Positions 1 to 8,454 of a stretch of 51,599 nucleotides of DNA are shown one piece after another; position 1 is the stretch's first letter; the number at the start of each line of letters is the position of its first letter. Origin of the DNA: Arthrobacter sp. PM3. Its GTDB lineage: Bacteria > Actinomycetota > Actinomycetes > Actinomycetales > Micrococcaceae. Below the pieces are notes generated by a model. That model had not been told where the DNA came from, searched no databases, and saw only the letters and a list, made by a program, of their open reading frames with translations. The stretch is from NCBI RefSeq assembly GCF_003352915.1, contig NZ_CP022314.1, positions 2,323,353 through 2,374,951 on the forward strand. Direction: 5' to 3'. Both the position numbers and the translations under genes were made by a program.

Positions 1-339
1 TCCGGCGGCACCGACGTGCACCTGGTCCTGGTGGACCTGCGCGACTGCGACCTCAACGGCCAGGAAGCCGAGGACCGGCTCGCCGCGATCGACATCACCG
101 TCAACCGCAACGCCGTCCCGTTCGACCCGCGCCCGCCGATGGTCACCTCCGGGCTCCGGATCGGCACCCCCGCCCTGGCCACCCGCGGCTTCGGCGAGGC
201 CGCGTTCACCGAGGTCGCGGACATCATCGCCGAGGCCCTCACCGCCGACGCCGGCACCGACCTGACCGGCCTGCGCACCCGCGTCCAGGCCCTCGCCGCC
301 GCCCACCCCCTCTACCCCTCGGTTGCCAACCTCGCCTAG
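1..339 (+). CDS. glyA: Serine hydroxymethyltransferase, C-terminal fragment (5' end outside window)
   Basis: The frame is open from base 1 and ends at TAG 337-339, leaving about the last 112 residues. The reading [14 protein letters not shown], then the stretch around [11 protein letters not shown] and [14 protein letters not shown], is the small C-terminal domain of serine hydroxymethyltransferase. This PLP enzyme interconverts serine and glycine using tetrahydrofolate. The PLP lysine and the start lie upstream of the window. sdaA follows on the same strand after a 161-base gap holding a strong hairpin. A glyA-sdaA pair suggests flow from glycine and one-carbon units through serine to pyruvate, as in sarcosine/betaine catabolic clusters of relatives. 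That last point is inference, since the upstream genes are not visible. Confidence 0.95.
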   Translation, partial: SGGTDVHLVLVDLRDCDLNGQEAEDRLAAIDITVNRNAVPFDPRPPMVTSGLRIGTPALATRGFGEAAFTEVADIIAEALTADAGTDLTGLRTRVQALAAAHPLYPSVANLA

Positions 340-364
340 GCGACGTATCACTGAAGTAGAAAGT

Positions 365-408
365 ACGACGCCGGGCGGCCGCGGCCACAAGCCGCCGCCC
401 GGCGTCGT
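365..408 (+). other. Intercistronic 15-bp perfect hairpin between glyA and sdaA
   Basis: Arms 365-379 (ACGACGCCGGGCGGC) and 394-408 are exact reverse complements with a 14-base loop. No T-run follows, so it is either a U-less actinobacterial terminator or an intercistronic stabiliser separating glyA from sdaA. The sequence does not decide between these. Confidence 0.6.
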
Positions 409-500
409 GCATCCGGCGGGACCGCCGCCCACCGGCGGCCGCACCGCCCTCCGGCAAGACCCTCTGCCGGGCCACAGCAAGACCTAGTTAGGAACCGTCA

Positions 501-1910
501 ATGGCTGTTGGAGTCTTCGACCTCTTTTCCATCGGGATCGGGCCGTCGAGTTCGCATACCGTGGGCCCGATGCGGGCCGCCGCCGTCTTCGCCGAAGAAC
601 TCCAGGCCTCCGGCGACCTGGCGAAAGTCGCGTCCCTGCGGGTGGACCTGTACGGGTCCCTGGCCGCGACGGGCCACGGCCACGGCACCATGACCGCGAT
701 CCTGCTCGGCCTGGAAGGCTACCACCCGGAGAAGATCCTCCCGGCCGAAGTCGAGGACCGGCTCGCCGCGATCGCCGGGACCGGCACCCTGCACCTGGCC
801 GGCGCCGGCGGGCAGGGCGTGCCGCTGCCCTACGGGGTGCAGGACATGGTCCTGCGCCCGCTGACCGTGCTGCCCCGGCACACCAACGGGATGACGTTCA
901 CGGTCTCCGACACCGACGGCAGCGTCCTGCACCAGGCGACGTTCTTCTCCGTCGGCGGCGGGTTCATCGTCCGCGAAGGCGAGGAAGACGCCGCCCAGCA
1001 GGAACTCGACGCCTCCAAGAAAGACCTGCCCCTGCCCTTCCGCACCGCCGCCGAACTGCTCGGCCGATGCCAGTCCAAGGGCCTGTCGATCGGGCAGATC
1101 ATGTTGATCAACGAGCGCGCCTCCCGGACCGAGGAGGAGATCCGGGAGGGTTTGCTGCAGATCTGGTCGGTGATGGAGGGCTGCGTGGAGGTCAGCCTCA
1201 AGCGCGAGGGCCTGCTGCCGGGCGGGCTGAAGGTCCGCCGCCGGGCCCCGGACTGGCACGAACGGCTCCTGAAGGAGGACAAGGACCGGGACCCGAAGTA
1301 CTGGCAGGAATGGGTCAACCTGATCGCCCTGGCCGTGAACGAGGAAAACGCCTCCGGCGGGCGGGTGGTCACCGCCCCCACCAACGGCGCCGCGGGCATC
1401 ATCCCCGCCGTGCTCTACTACGCCCTGCACTACGCCCCCGGCATGGATAAGGCCACCCAGGCCGACCGCGACGACGTAGTGGTCAGGTTCCTGCTGGCCG
1501 CCGGCGCCGTCGGCGTGCTCTACAAGGAACAGGCCTCGATTTCCGGCGCCGAAGTCGGCTGCCAGGGCGAGGTCGGCTCCGCCTCCTCGATGGCCGCCGC
1601 GGGCCTGGCCGAAGTCATGGGCGGCACCCCCGCCCAGGTCGAGAACGCCGCGGAAATCGCGATGGAACACAACCTCGGCCTGACCTGCGACCCGATCGGC
1701 GGACTCGTCCAGATCCCCTGCATCGAACGCAACGCGATCGCCGCCGCGAAAGCCATCAACGCCGCCAAAATGGCCCTCTGGGGCGACGGTTCCCACCGCG
1801 TCTCCCTCGACGAAGTCATCGTCACCATGCGCGAAACCGGCAAGGACATGTCCTCCAAATACAAGGAAACCGCCATGGGCGGCCTCGCCGTCAACGTCGT
1901 CGAATGCTAA
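501..1910 (+). CDS. sdaA: L-serine ammonia-lyase (iron-sulfur type, single chain)
   Basis: The 469-residue product begins [20 protein letters not shown]. This is the SDH beta-domain start with the SSSHT substrate loop. The alpha domain carries [13 protein letters not shown], the Cys of [11 protein letters not shown], and the cysteines of GLTCDP and IPCIERNA that hold the oxygen-sensitive [4Fe-4S] cluster. Length matches fused alpha/beta bacterial L-serine dehydratases. The enzyme deaminates L-serine to pyruvate and ammonia in the cytoplasm. The ATG at 501 is preceded by a weak purine stretch (TTAGGAACC). It follows glyA in the same direction, suggesting joint use of glycine and serine as carbon source. 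Confidence 0.95.
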   Translation: MAVGVFDLFSIGIGPSSSHTVGPMRAAAVFAEELQASGDLAKVASLRVDLYGSLAATGHGHGTMTAILLGLEGYHPEKILPAEVEDRLAAIAGTGTLHLAGAGGQGVPLPYGVQDMVLRPLTVLPRHTNGMTFTVSDTDGSVLHQATFFSVGGGFIVREGEEDAAQQELDASKKDLPLPFRTAAELLGRCQSKGLSIGQIMLINERASRTEEEIREGLLQIWSVMEGCVEVSLKREGLLPGGLKVRRRAPDWHERLLKEDKDRDPKYWQEWVNLIALAVNEENASGGRVVTAPTNGAAGIIPAVLYYALHYAPGMDKATQADRDDVVVRFLLAAGAVGVLYKEQASISGAEVGCQGEVGSASSMAAAGLAEVMGGTPAQVENAAEIAMEHNLGLTCDPIGGLVQIPCIERNAIAAAKAINAAKMALWGDGSHRVSLDEVIVTMRETGKDMSSKYKETAMGGLAVNVVEC

Positions 1911-1930
1911 CCCGCGTGCCTGTAATGCCC

Positions 1931-2500
1931 TCAGTTGTGTAGCGCAGCCCAAAGGTTCAGGGAGGACGCGAACACGATCCAGGACAGGTAGGGCAGCATC
2001 AGCAGTCCTGCCGTCCGGCTGATGGGGCCGAACAGCAGTACGGTCACGGCCACGGCAACGGCCAGCGCCACAATGATCACGAAGGCGATCCACAGCGCCG
2101 GCGTCCCGATCGCCGGGTACAGGCCGAAGAACACCGGGGTCCACAGCAGGTTCAGGACGATTTGGATCGCATAGGCGGTGAGGGCGGACCGTTTGTCCGG
2201 CGTCAGGGAGCCTGCCGGGCGGCTGCGCCACACGAGCCACGCCGCGACGGCCATCGCGGTATAGAGGAGCGTCCAGACCGGGCCGAAGACCCAGTTGGGC
2301 GGGGACCACGGCGCTTTGTCCGCGGTGGCGTACCAGCCGTTGACGTTGTTCGCGGTCGCCAGCCCGCCGAGGGCCGCCACGAGCGCCGACGCGCCGAGGA
2401 ACAGAAAAAGTGCGACTACCTGGGCGCCGGTGCCGGCACCCCGGGAGCGGCCGTCTGCCGCTTCGGAAGGGCCTTCCGCCGGTTGTTGCTGAGCCTGCAT
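1931..2500 (-). CDS. TspO/MBR family membrane protein
   Basis: The 189-residue protein has a charged, Gln-rich N-terminus of about 30 residues and then five hydrophobic segments. The family signature is clear: a Trp-rich stretch WSPPNWVFGPVWTLLY, a central NLLWTPVFF and a final helix ending SSLNLWAALHN. TspO/MBR proteins (tryptophan-rich sensory proteins, relatives of the mitochondrial translocator protein) bind porphyrins and are linked to tetrapyrrole and stress responses. I chose ATG 2498-2500 because upstream in-frame sequence is low-complexity and overlaps the divergent neighbour's region. The gene stands alone, convergent with sdaA. The substrate here is unknown. Confidence 0.9.
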   Translation of the reverse strand: MQAQQQPAEGPSEAADGRSRGAGTGAQVVALFLFLGASALVAALGGLATANNVNGWYATADKAPWSPPNWVFGPVWTLLYTAMAVAAWLVWRSRPAGSLTPDKRSALTAYAIQIVLNLLWTPVFFGLYPAIGTPALWIAFVIIVALAVAVAVTVLLFGPISRTAGLLMLPYLSWIVFASSLNLWAALHN

Positions 2501-2599
2501 GAGACCAGCGTAACCGCCCCGCCCGGACCGGCGGCAGGGCGCGGGCCGATAGACTTGGGGCTGCATGTCTGCATGCCGCCGAAGCTCGTACCGCAATGA

Positions 2600-3688
2600 T
2601 TGGATACCGCACCCTTGCGTGAATTCACTGCCCGCTTTGCCTCTGCCGAAGAGATTGCCAACTGGGATGCCCACGTCACCGCGAACCCCAACGGCGGCAA
2701 TCTCCTGCAATCGGAGGCCTTCGCTGAGGTCAAGCAGCACTATGGCTGGAAGCCCCTGCACCTGGTCTACGAGACGGCCGACTACACGAGCTACAACCTG
2801 GTCCTGGAGAAGTCCTTTCCGCTCCTGGGCAAGCTGTGGTACCTGATCAAGGGCCCCGATGTGGAGTCCGTCGAGGACATCCCGGCAATCACGGCGGCGA
2901 ACGCCGACTTCGTGAAGAGGGCCCGGCTGGGCGTCTTCGCCATCAAGATCGAGCCGGACATCATCCTGTCCGACGACGCCGTCAAGGTCCTCGAAGGCGC
3001 CGGACTGGTCAAGACCCACAACCTGCAACCCAACGACTCCACGGCCCTCCTGGACATTTCGCCGGAGGAGAACCAGCTGCTGCGCAACCTGCACTCCCGC
3101 GGCCGCAATGCCGTGCGCCGCGCCATCCGCGAGGGCGTCGAAGTACACAACGTCGAACCCACGGAGGAGAACTTCCGGGCGATGTACGCCCTGATGACCA
3201 CCACGGTGGAGGCCAAGTCCCAGGTCCGGGTCCGCGAGTACGAGTACTACCGCCAGTTCTGGAACAACTTCCTGGCCCGCGGCCAGGGCCGGCTGCTCTT
3301 CGTCTACGAGAACGGCGTGCCCTCGGTAGGCGCGTTCGTGATCAACTACGGCCGCAAGGGAACGTACAAGGATGGCGGCTCGCTGCAGAAACGGAGCCAG
3401 TACGGCGACTCGCACCTCGTGCAGTGGACTGCGATCAACCAGCTCAAGGACCTGGGCTGCACCGAGTACGACTTTTGCGGCACGCCGCCCAGCGACAAGC
3501 TCAAGGACACGTCCAACCCGTTCCACGGCCTGGGCCTCTTCAAGACCAGCTTCAGCAAGACGGTGACGGACTTCGTGGGCTGCTACGACCAGGTGCTGAA
3601 CCCGTTGAAGTACAAGGCCTGGATGGCCGCGGGGGAGCGGCTGGCACGCCAGGTCTACACCCGGCGCACGGGCCAGCAGTTTTACTAA
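2600..3688 (+). CDS. FemABX-type peptidoglycan bridge aminoacyltransferase
   Basis: The 362-residue protein has the FemAB/FemX pattern of two GNAT-like halves: NPNGGNLLQSEAFAEVK near the N-terminus, LRNLHSRGRNAVRRA in the middle, and YDFCGTPPSDKLKDTSNPFHGLGLFK near the end. Such enzymes add amino acids from aminoacyl-tRNA to the lipid II stem peptide and build interpeptide bridges, which fits the bridged peptidoglycan of Arthrobacter relatives. The start is TTG 2600, right after an in-frame TGA at 2597. An internal start a few codons later is possible. The ThrE-like exporter follows 34 bases on. The amino acid used cannot be read from the sequence. Confidence 0.88.
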   Translation: MDTAPLREFTARFASAEEIANWDAHVTANPNGGNLLQSEAFAEVKQHYGWKPLHLVYETADYTSYNLVLEKSFPLLGKLWYLIKGPDVESVEDIPAITAANADFVKRARLGVFAIKIEPDIILSDDAVKVLEGAGLVKTHNLQPNDSTALLDISPEENQLLRNLHSRGRNAVRRAIREGVEVHNVEPTEENFRAMYALMTTTVEAKSQVRVREYEYYRQFWNNFLARGQGRLLFVYENGVPSVGAFVINYGRKGTYKDGGSLQKRSQYGDSHLVQWTAINQLKDLGCTEYDFCGTPPSDKLKDTSNPFHGLGLFKTSFSKTVTDFVGCYDQVLNPLKYKAWMAAGERLARQVYTRRTGQQFY

Positions 3689-3722
3689 GCGCGCGGCAGC
3701 AACGGACAGTGAGGAGGCCGGA

Positions 3723-5219
3723 ATGACCAAAGACACCGACGGCCGCCGCAGGCCGCCCACGGGCGGCCTGCCCCGGACCGAACCGATGTCGCCCATGCAG
3801 GCGCGGCAGAATGTCGCCGCCAAGCGCATGCTCCGCCGGCTGGTGCAGGGCGAGAACCCGCCCACCGCACCGATGAGCATCGTGGACCGGCTCGCGGGCA
3901 GCCCCTACGCAAACCCGATGATCCAGGTTGGCGGAGTGGACACCTCGGCCCGCAAGACCATCGACTTCGCCTTGAAGCTGGCCGAATCCATGTTCCGGTA
4001 CGGGGCCGGCGCCCTCGAGGTCGAGACCAGCATTATCGCCATCACCGCCGCGCTGGGCCTCAAGCACATCGAGGTGGACATCACCAACCAGTCGGTGGCC
4101 ATCAACTATGCCCCGAAGGACCAGACGCCCATTTCCCTGCTTCGCGTCGTGCGCTCCTGGACCAACAACTACGCCGGCCTGGCGCAAGTGCACCAGCTGG
4201 TGACGGACATCGTCGCCGGCGGCGTCGGGCGCGAGGAAGCCGTCCGCAGGCTTGAGGAAATCACCCGCAGCGCCAAGCCGTTCCCGCGCTGGATGGTGAC
4301 GGTGGCGTTCGGTGTGTTCTCCGCGGTCTTCGTCGGGGTCCTGGGCGGGGGCCCGGGCGCCTCGGCTGTTGCGTTCGTCTCCAACCTGCTCGTCAGCCTG
4401 CTGGCCCGCCAGCTGGGCCGCTGGCGCACCCCGGACTTCTTCATCACGGCCTCGTGTTCGTTCCTGGTGACCATCGTCGCCCTGCTGCTGTGGAGGTTCG
4501 GCAGTCCCGCGGGGATCCAGATTGCCCCGGCGATCGTGGTGGTGGGAGGCATCCTGCTGCTGCTCCCAACCGGCCGGCTGGTCTCGTCGGTGCAGGACGC
4601 GATCAACGGCTTCCCCGTGACGGCGGCGGGCCGGTTCCTGTCCACGATGCTCACCTTCGGCGCGCTGGTCGCCGGCATTGCCATCGGCTTCGTGGTCGGG
4701 GACATGACCGGCATGGAACCGATCGATGTCACAGAAACATTCCCGCCGGCGTATCCCTTGTGGCTGCTGGTGCCCATGGTCGCCGTCGCCGTCGTGGCCA
4801 TCGGCGTGACCGAGCAGACCGCATGGAAACTGCTGCTCCCGACGGCGGCAGTCGGCGTCGTGGGCCACCTGGTCCTGATCGGCGGGGACGCCGTTGGGAT
4901 CGGCCCGCGCTTCGCGCCGGCCCTCGCGGCGGTGGTGATCGGCCTGCTGGCGCGTGTCGTCGCACTCCGGATGGGCGCACCGCAGCTCGTGGTGGCTGTC
5001 CCCGCGGCCCTGATCCTGCTGCCCGGACTCACTATATTCCGATCCATGTATGTATTGACGATCGAGGAATCCGAGATCCTCATCGGGGCCGGCGGAATGC
5101 TTAACGCCGGCGCGATCGTGCTCGGTGTCGCCGCCGGAATCGTCCTCGGCGACACCCTGGCGCGGCCCCTGACCCGGGGCCTGGCGAGCAACGAGCGGCG
5201 CCGGGCGCGCCGCCGGTAA
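3723..5219 (+). CDS. Threonine/serine exporter family protein (ThrE-like)
   Basis: This 498-residue integral membrane protein has a soluble N-terminal third with FRYGAGALEVETSI and then about ten hydrophobic segments from roughly residue 200. The layout is a DUF1212/ThrE domain followed by a second ThrE-like half, as in the Corynebacterium threonine/serine exporter fused form. Family members export L-threonine and L-serine, driven by the proton motive force. A Shine-Dalgarno-like GAGGAGG... (GTGAGGAGGCCGGA) sits 5-12 bases before ATG 3723. It is 34 bases downstream of the FemX-type gene, so co-transcription is likely. Both concern amino acids used in wall bridges, but that link is inference. 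Confidence 0.88.
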   Translation: MTKDTDGRRRPPTGGLPRTEPMSPMQARQNVAAKRMLRRLVQGENPPTAPMSIVDRLAGSPYANPMIQVGGVDTSARKTIDFALKLAESMFRYGAGALEVETSIIAITAALGLKHIEVDITNQSVAINYAPKDQTPISLLRVVRSWTNNYAGLAQVHQLVTDIVAGGVGREEAVRRLEEITRSAKPFPRWMVTVAFGVFSAVFVGVLGGGPGASAVAFVSNLLVSLLARQLGRWRTPDFFITASCSFLVTIVALLLWRFGSPAGIQIAPAIVVVGGILLLLPTGRLVSSVQDAINGFPVTAAGRFLSTMLTFGALVAGIAIGFVVGDMTGMEPIDVTETFPPAYPLWLLVPMVAVAVVAIGVTEQTAWKLLLPTAAVGVVGHLVLIGGDAVGIGPRFAPALAAVVIGLLARVVALRMGAPQLVVAVPAALILLPGLTIFRSMYVLTIEESEILIGAGGMLNAGAIVLGVAAGIVLGDTLARPLTRGLASNERRRARRR

Positions 5220-5250
5220 CTCCGGGATCTTGCGCTTCTAGATCTTGCCC

Positions 5251-6090
5251 TTAGATCTGCCCTACGGGCAGCTTCTTCTCGGCCTGGAAGTCATCCTCCA
5301 CCCGGCCCTTGGCCCAGTAACCGGAGAGGGACACCTGCGCCCGTTCCAGGCCCCGCTCGGCGAAGAAGACCTCCCGGAGGCCCTTCATGTAGCCCCGCTC
5401 GCCGTGGGCGAAGACATGGACACGGCCCTCGGGCCACTCGGCGTCGCGCACGGCGGTGACCAGGACGTCGCTCTCGCCCGCGGGCACGCCGCCGCGCAGC
5501 AGCCAGCGCAGCTCGACGCCGGCCGGGGCAGCGACGGGCTGGCGGTCTGCGTCGCTGTCGACTTCGAGGAAGGCGAGGCCACGGGCGTCCTGCGGCAGGG
5601 CTTCGATGGCGGCGCTGATGGCCGGCAGGGCTGCCTCGTCACCGGCAAACAGGTACCAGTCCGCCGCCGGGTCCGGGTTGTAGGCGCCGCCCGGGCCGGT
5701 GAAGGTCAGGCGGTCGCCCGGCTGCGCCGCAGCGGCCCAAGGGCCGGCCAGGCCCTCGTCGCCGTGGATGACGAAGTCGATGGCGAGTTCCCGGGCGGCC
5801 TCGTCCACCCAGCGGACCGTGTACGTCCGGGTGTGCGGCCACTGGCTGCGCGGCATCGATTCCCGGACGGCCCACAGGTCCAGCGGTTCCGGGTACTCCA
5901 CGCCGGACTGCGGGAACACGATCTTGACGTATCGGTCCACGTAGCCGTTGTTGACGTAGCCGGCGAAGCCGGGGCCGCCGGCAATGATCCGGACCATGTG
6001 CGGGGAGAGCTGCTCCCGGCGCAGGACCGTCAGGTCAGTCTGGGGACGCGAGTTCTTGTTGGCGGTGGTGGCTGCGGGGACGGAGGTCAT
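5251..6090 (-). CDS. Siderophore-interacting protein (FAD-dependent ferric-siderophore reductase)
   Basis: The 279-residue product has the SIP/ViuB layout. An N-terminal FAD-binding barrel includes the HMVRIIAGG strand and the flavin motif in SQWPHTRTYTVRWV. A C-terminal NAD(P)H domain has YLFAGDEAALPAI and a terminal SGYWAKGRVEDDF motif. These enzymes release iron in the cytoplasm by reducing ferric siderophores. It is convergent with the ThrE-like gene and shares no operon with siderophore biosynthesis or uptake here. ATG at 6088-6090 is the natural start. Iron regulation is plausible, but I see no clear iron box just upstream. Confidence 0.93.
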   Translation of the reverse strand: MTSVPAATTANKNSRPQTDLTVLRREQLSPHMVRIIAGGPGFAGYVNNGYVDRYVKIVFPQSGVEYPEPLDLWAVRESMPRSQWPHTRTYTVRWVDEAARELAIDFVIHGDEGLAGPWAAAAQPGDRLTFTGPGGAYNPDPAADWYLFAGDEAALPAISAAIEALPQDARGLAFLEVDSDADRQPVAAPAGVELRWLLRGGVPAGESDVLVTAVRDAEWPEGRVHVFAHGERGYMKGLREVFFAERGLERAQVSLSGYWAKGRVEDDFQAEKKLPVGQI

Positions 6091-6141
6091 GCAGCTAAGC
6101 CTAACGAAGAACCCCGCCCGGGCCCTCCCGCCGGACAGCTG

Positions 6142-6921
6142 TTACGGCAGCGGTGGCAGCTCCCAGTCAATCGTCCCGTTGCCTTGGTCCTGCAGCAGCG
6201 CGTTCGCCCGGCTGAAGGGATGGGAGCCGAAGAAGCCGCGGGCGGCGGAGAGCGGGCTGGGGTGGGCGCTGGCGATCACGGCCGCGGACCCCAGCAGCGG
6301 CCGCACGGACTCGGCGTCCTTCCCCCACAGGATCGCCACGAGGGGCGCGCGGCCGGACCCGCCGTCGGCCGGCCGTTCCGCGACGGCCCGGATGGCCGCG
6401 GCCGTGACGTCCTCCCAACCCTTGCCGCGGTGTGATCCCGCCGCGCCGGCGCGGACGCTGAGCACCCGGTTCAGCAGCAGCACGCCCTGCTCCGCCCAGC
6501 GGCCCAGGTCCCCGTGGACGCGCGGCGGGAAGCCCAGGTCCGCCTCAAGTTCCTTGTAGATGTTGCCGAGGCTGCGGGGAATCGGCCGGGTGGCGCCATC
6601 CACGGCAAAGGACAGCCCCACGGCGTGCCCGGGCGTTGGGTAGGGGTCCTGCCCCACAATCAGCACCCGGACGCCGGCCAAGGGCTGCCGGAATGCCCTC
6701 AGGACATTCGACGGGGACGGCAGCACCTCGTGCCCGGCGGCGTCGCCGGCAACGTAGTCCAGGGCCTGGCGCAGCTGCGCCTCCACCGGCGCCAGCGCCC
6801 CGGCCCAGTCGGGCGCGACGAGTTCGGCCAGCGGTTGCCGGGCGAGGTCCGTGAAACTGAGGTTGTCAGCGGCTGCAGGTTCCAGCTCGAACAGGGCGTC
6901 GGAATCAAACACAGCTCCCAT
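6142..6921 (-). CDS. ung: Uracil-DNA glycosylase, family 1
   Basis: The 259-residue protein starts at ATG 6919-6921 after GGGGAAG, a usable ribosome binding site. The water-activating motif GQDPYPTP is at residues 90-97 (catalytic Asp92). The leucine-loop motif HPSPLS begins at His220, followed by [12 protein letters not shown]. It removes uracil from DNA to start base-excision repair. The reading frame extends further upstream, but that part is Arg-rich and unlike the family. It is leftward and 51 bases from the siderophore-interacting gene, which lies downstream of it, so the two may be co-transcribed. Confidence 0.97.
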   Translation of the reverse strand: MGAVFDSDALFELEPAAADNLSFTDLARQPLAELVAPDWAGALAPVEAQLRQALDYVAGDAAGHEVLPSPSNVLRAFRQPLAGVRVLIVGQDPYPTPGHAVGLSFAVDGATRPIPRSLGNIYKELEADLGFPPRVHGDLGRWAEQGVLLLNRVLSVRAGAAGSHRGKGWEDVTAAAIRAVAERPADGGSGRAPLVAILWGKDAESVRPLLGSAAVIASAHPSPLSAARGFFGSHPFSRANALLQDQGNGTIDWELPPLP

Positions 6922-7038
6922 TCTTCCCCACGTCCGGCGGCAGTCGCAGTCCGCCCCGGCTCCGCGCCGAATGACAACCCTGTTGTTCGGCCGTAGCATG
7001 GGTAAGGGTTTTTGCCGGAACCAGCCAGGGAGGATGCA

Positions 7039-7359
7039 GTGGCCGAAGCAGCGCAGGAGCACGTGCCCACGAGGGATTCCGCCGCCCCGGACGGGGTGTC
7101 CGGGGATTCCGGGCTAAGCCAGCGTGACCGGCAGGTGCTGGCCCTGGAGCGGCAGTGGTGGAAGTACGCCGGGGCCAAGGAACAGGCCATCCGTGAGCTG
7201 TTCGATTTGTCGGCCACGCACTACTACCAGATCCTCAACGCCCTCATCGACACCGAGGAGGCGCTGGCTCACGATCCCATGCTGGTCAAGAGATTGCGTA
7301 GACTACGTACATCACGCCAACGTGCCCGCACGGCCCGTCGCCTGGGAACAGACTCGTAG
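7039..7359 (+). CDS. DUF3263 protein (small HTH-like, Rv0430-type)
   Basis: The 106-residue protein has a conserved C-terminal two-thirds, [26 protein letters not shown] then [17 protein letters not shown], recognisable as DUF3263. The YYQ(I/V)LN element looks like the recognition helix of a small DNA-binding fold. GTG 7039 is preferred because CCAGGGAGGAT lies six bases before it, whereas the TTG at 7012 has no site. The LytR_C gene follows 96 bases downstream. In Mycobacterium tuberculosis the DUF3263 gene Rv0430 sits next to the LytR_C gene Rv0431 in the same way, with groEL2 nearby. The function is unknown. Confidence 0.85.
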   Translation: MAEAAQEHVPTRDSAAPDGVSGDSGLSQRDRQVLALERQWWKYAGAKEQAIRELFDLSATHYYQILNALIDTEEALAHDPMLVKRLRRLRTSRQRARTARRLGTDS

Positions 7360-7455
7360 AGCCGCGTCACACCGCACCCGGCTGCGCAAGTTTTTGCCGC
7401 GTCCGTTTCCGGACCCGGGCGCCCCGTATGAAATCAGCAAGGACGTCGTTTTACC

Positions 7456-8091
7456 ATGACCAAATACGCTCGGGATGAATTTGATCGGGTCCCGGAGACC
7501 TCCACCCGGCAGGGTGTCCACCGGGCCGTCGCCGAATCGCGCCGCCGGAGCCTGGTGCCCATCCTCGCAGCCGGCTGCGTGGCGCTGGCGATCGGACTCG
7601 TGGCCTTCCTGATCCTGCCGAAGCTCGGATTCTCCGCCGGCCAGGCCTCGGCCGTATCGGGCGGTGCCAGCGCATCCGCCACCCCGTCCGCTTCCAGCCC
7701 GGCGAGCCCCACCGCCGCCGGCACCGCCCCGGCCAGCCCCGAGGCCGCCGGAACCGCCAGCCCCGAAACAACCACGGAGCCTGCGGCAACTGCCTCGGCA
7801 GCTCCCGACGCGGGCGTGGACAAGTCGCAGCCCGTCACGATCTACAACGGCACCACCACCGCCGGGCTCGCCGGCCGGGTCGGCGGTACGGTGAGCTCCG
7901 CGGGCTGGGTCCTGGGCGAGACGGGCAACTGGGGCGGTGTCCCGCAGCAGTCCTCGGTGATCTTCTACAGCAGCGCGGACCAGAAGGGCAACGCGGAGGC
8001 GCTCGGAACGCTCCTGGGCATCGACACCCTGGTGGAGTCCGCCGAGTTCAACCTGCCCCTCGTCGTCGTCATCGGCCCCGGCTTCCAGTAG
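7456..8091 (+). CDS. LytR C-terminal domain membrane protein (VirR/Rv0431-like)
   Basis: The 211-residue protein has a cytoplasmic basic N-terminus, one transmembrane helix at about residues 33-56, and an Ala/Ser/Pro/Thr-rich linker (about 60-120). A C-terminal LytR_C domain starts at VTIYNGTTTAGLAGRV and ends with a VVVIGPGF strand. It lacks the LCP phosphotransferase domain usually linked to LytR_C. The domain order and the upstream DUF3263 neighbour match Rv0431 (VirR), an envelope protein that affects vesicle release in mycobacteria. By analogy it should sit in the membrane with the LytR_C domain facing the wall. That role is inference. Confidence 0.82.
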   Translation: MTKYARDEFDRVPETSTRQGVHRAVAESRRRSLVPILAAGCVALAIGLVAFLILPKLGFSAGQASAVSGGASASATPSASSPASPTAAGTAPASPEAAGTASPETTTEPAATASAAPDAGVDKSQPVTIYNGTTTAGLAGRVGGTVSSAGWVLGETGNWGGVPQQSSVIFYSSADQKGNAEALGTLLGIDTLVESAEFNLPLVVVIGPGFQ

Positions 8092-8250
8092 CCCGATCCG
8101 GTTACGCCTCAATAACTATTCACCGGCGGGCCTGCCCGTCGCCGGCATTCCTGCGGGACCCTGTGGATACAGTGACTGCGGATTTCTCTTCGCAGTCCGC
8201 GGCGCACACCGACGTGGGCCGAACGCAAGCTAGCTGAAAGTGTGGACACC

Positions 8251-8454
8251 ATGGCACTGGGAACCGTCAAATGGTTCAACGCCGAAAAAGGCTACGGCTT
8301 CATCACAGTGGACGGGTCCGAGAACGACGTCTTCGTGCACTGGTCCGCGATCATCGGGGAAGGCTACCGCGCGCTGGATGAGGGCCAGCGGGTGGAGCTG
8401 GAAATCGGCGAAGGCGAAAAAGGCCCGCAGGCCGAAAGCGTCCGGCCCGCCTAG
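8251..8454 (+). CDS. Cold-shock domain protein
   Basis: The 67-residue protein is a single cold-shock domain: [13 protein letters not shown]1 as KGYGFI (residues 13-18) and RNP2 as VFVHW. It binds single-stranded RNA and DNA as a chaperone. A 5' untranslated region of up to 159 bases after the LytR_C gene is typical for such genes. The stop codon TAG overlaps the GTG start of the following binding-protein gene by one base (8454), so the two are probably translationally coupled. That partnership is unusual for a csp gene. Confidence 0.93.
   Translation: MALGTVKWFNAEKGYGFITVDGSENDVFVHWSAIIGEGYRALDEGQRVELEIGEGEKGPQAESVRPA

Noticed and set aside
498..2612. Long open frame on the minus strand opposite sdaA
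   Set aside because: Antisense to a clear gene; low-complexity Gly/Arg/Asp-rich product typical of high-GC shadow frames.
5225..5262. Repeated GATCTTGC motifs between convergent genes
   Set aside because: Too short and irregular, partly inside the siderophore-interacting gene; likely chance.
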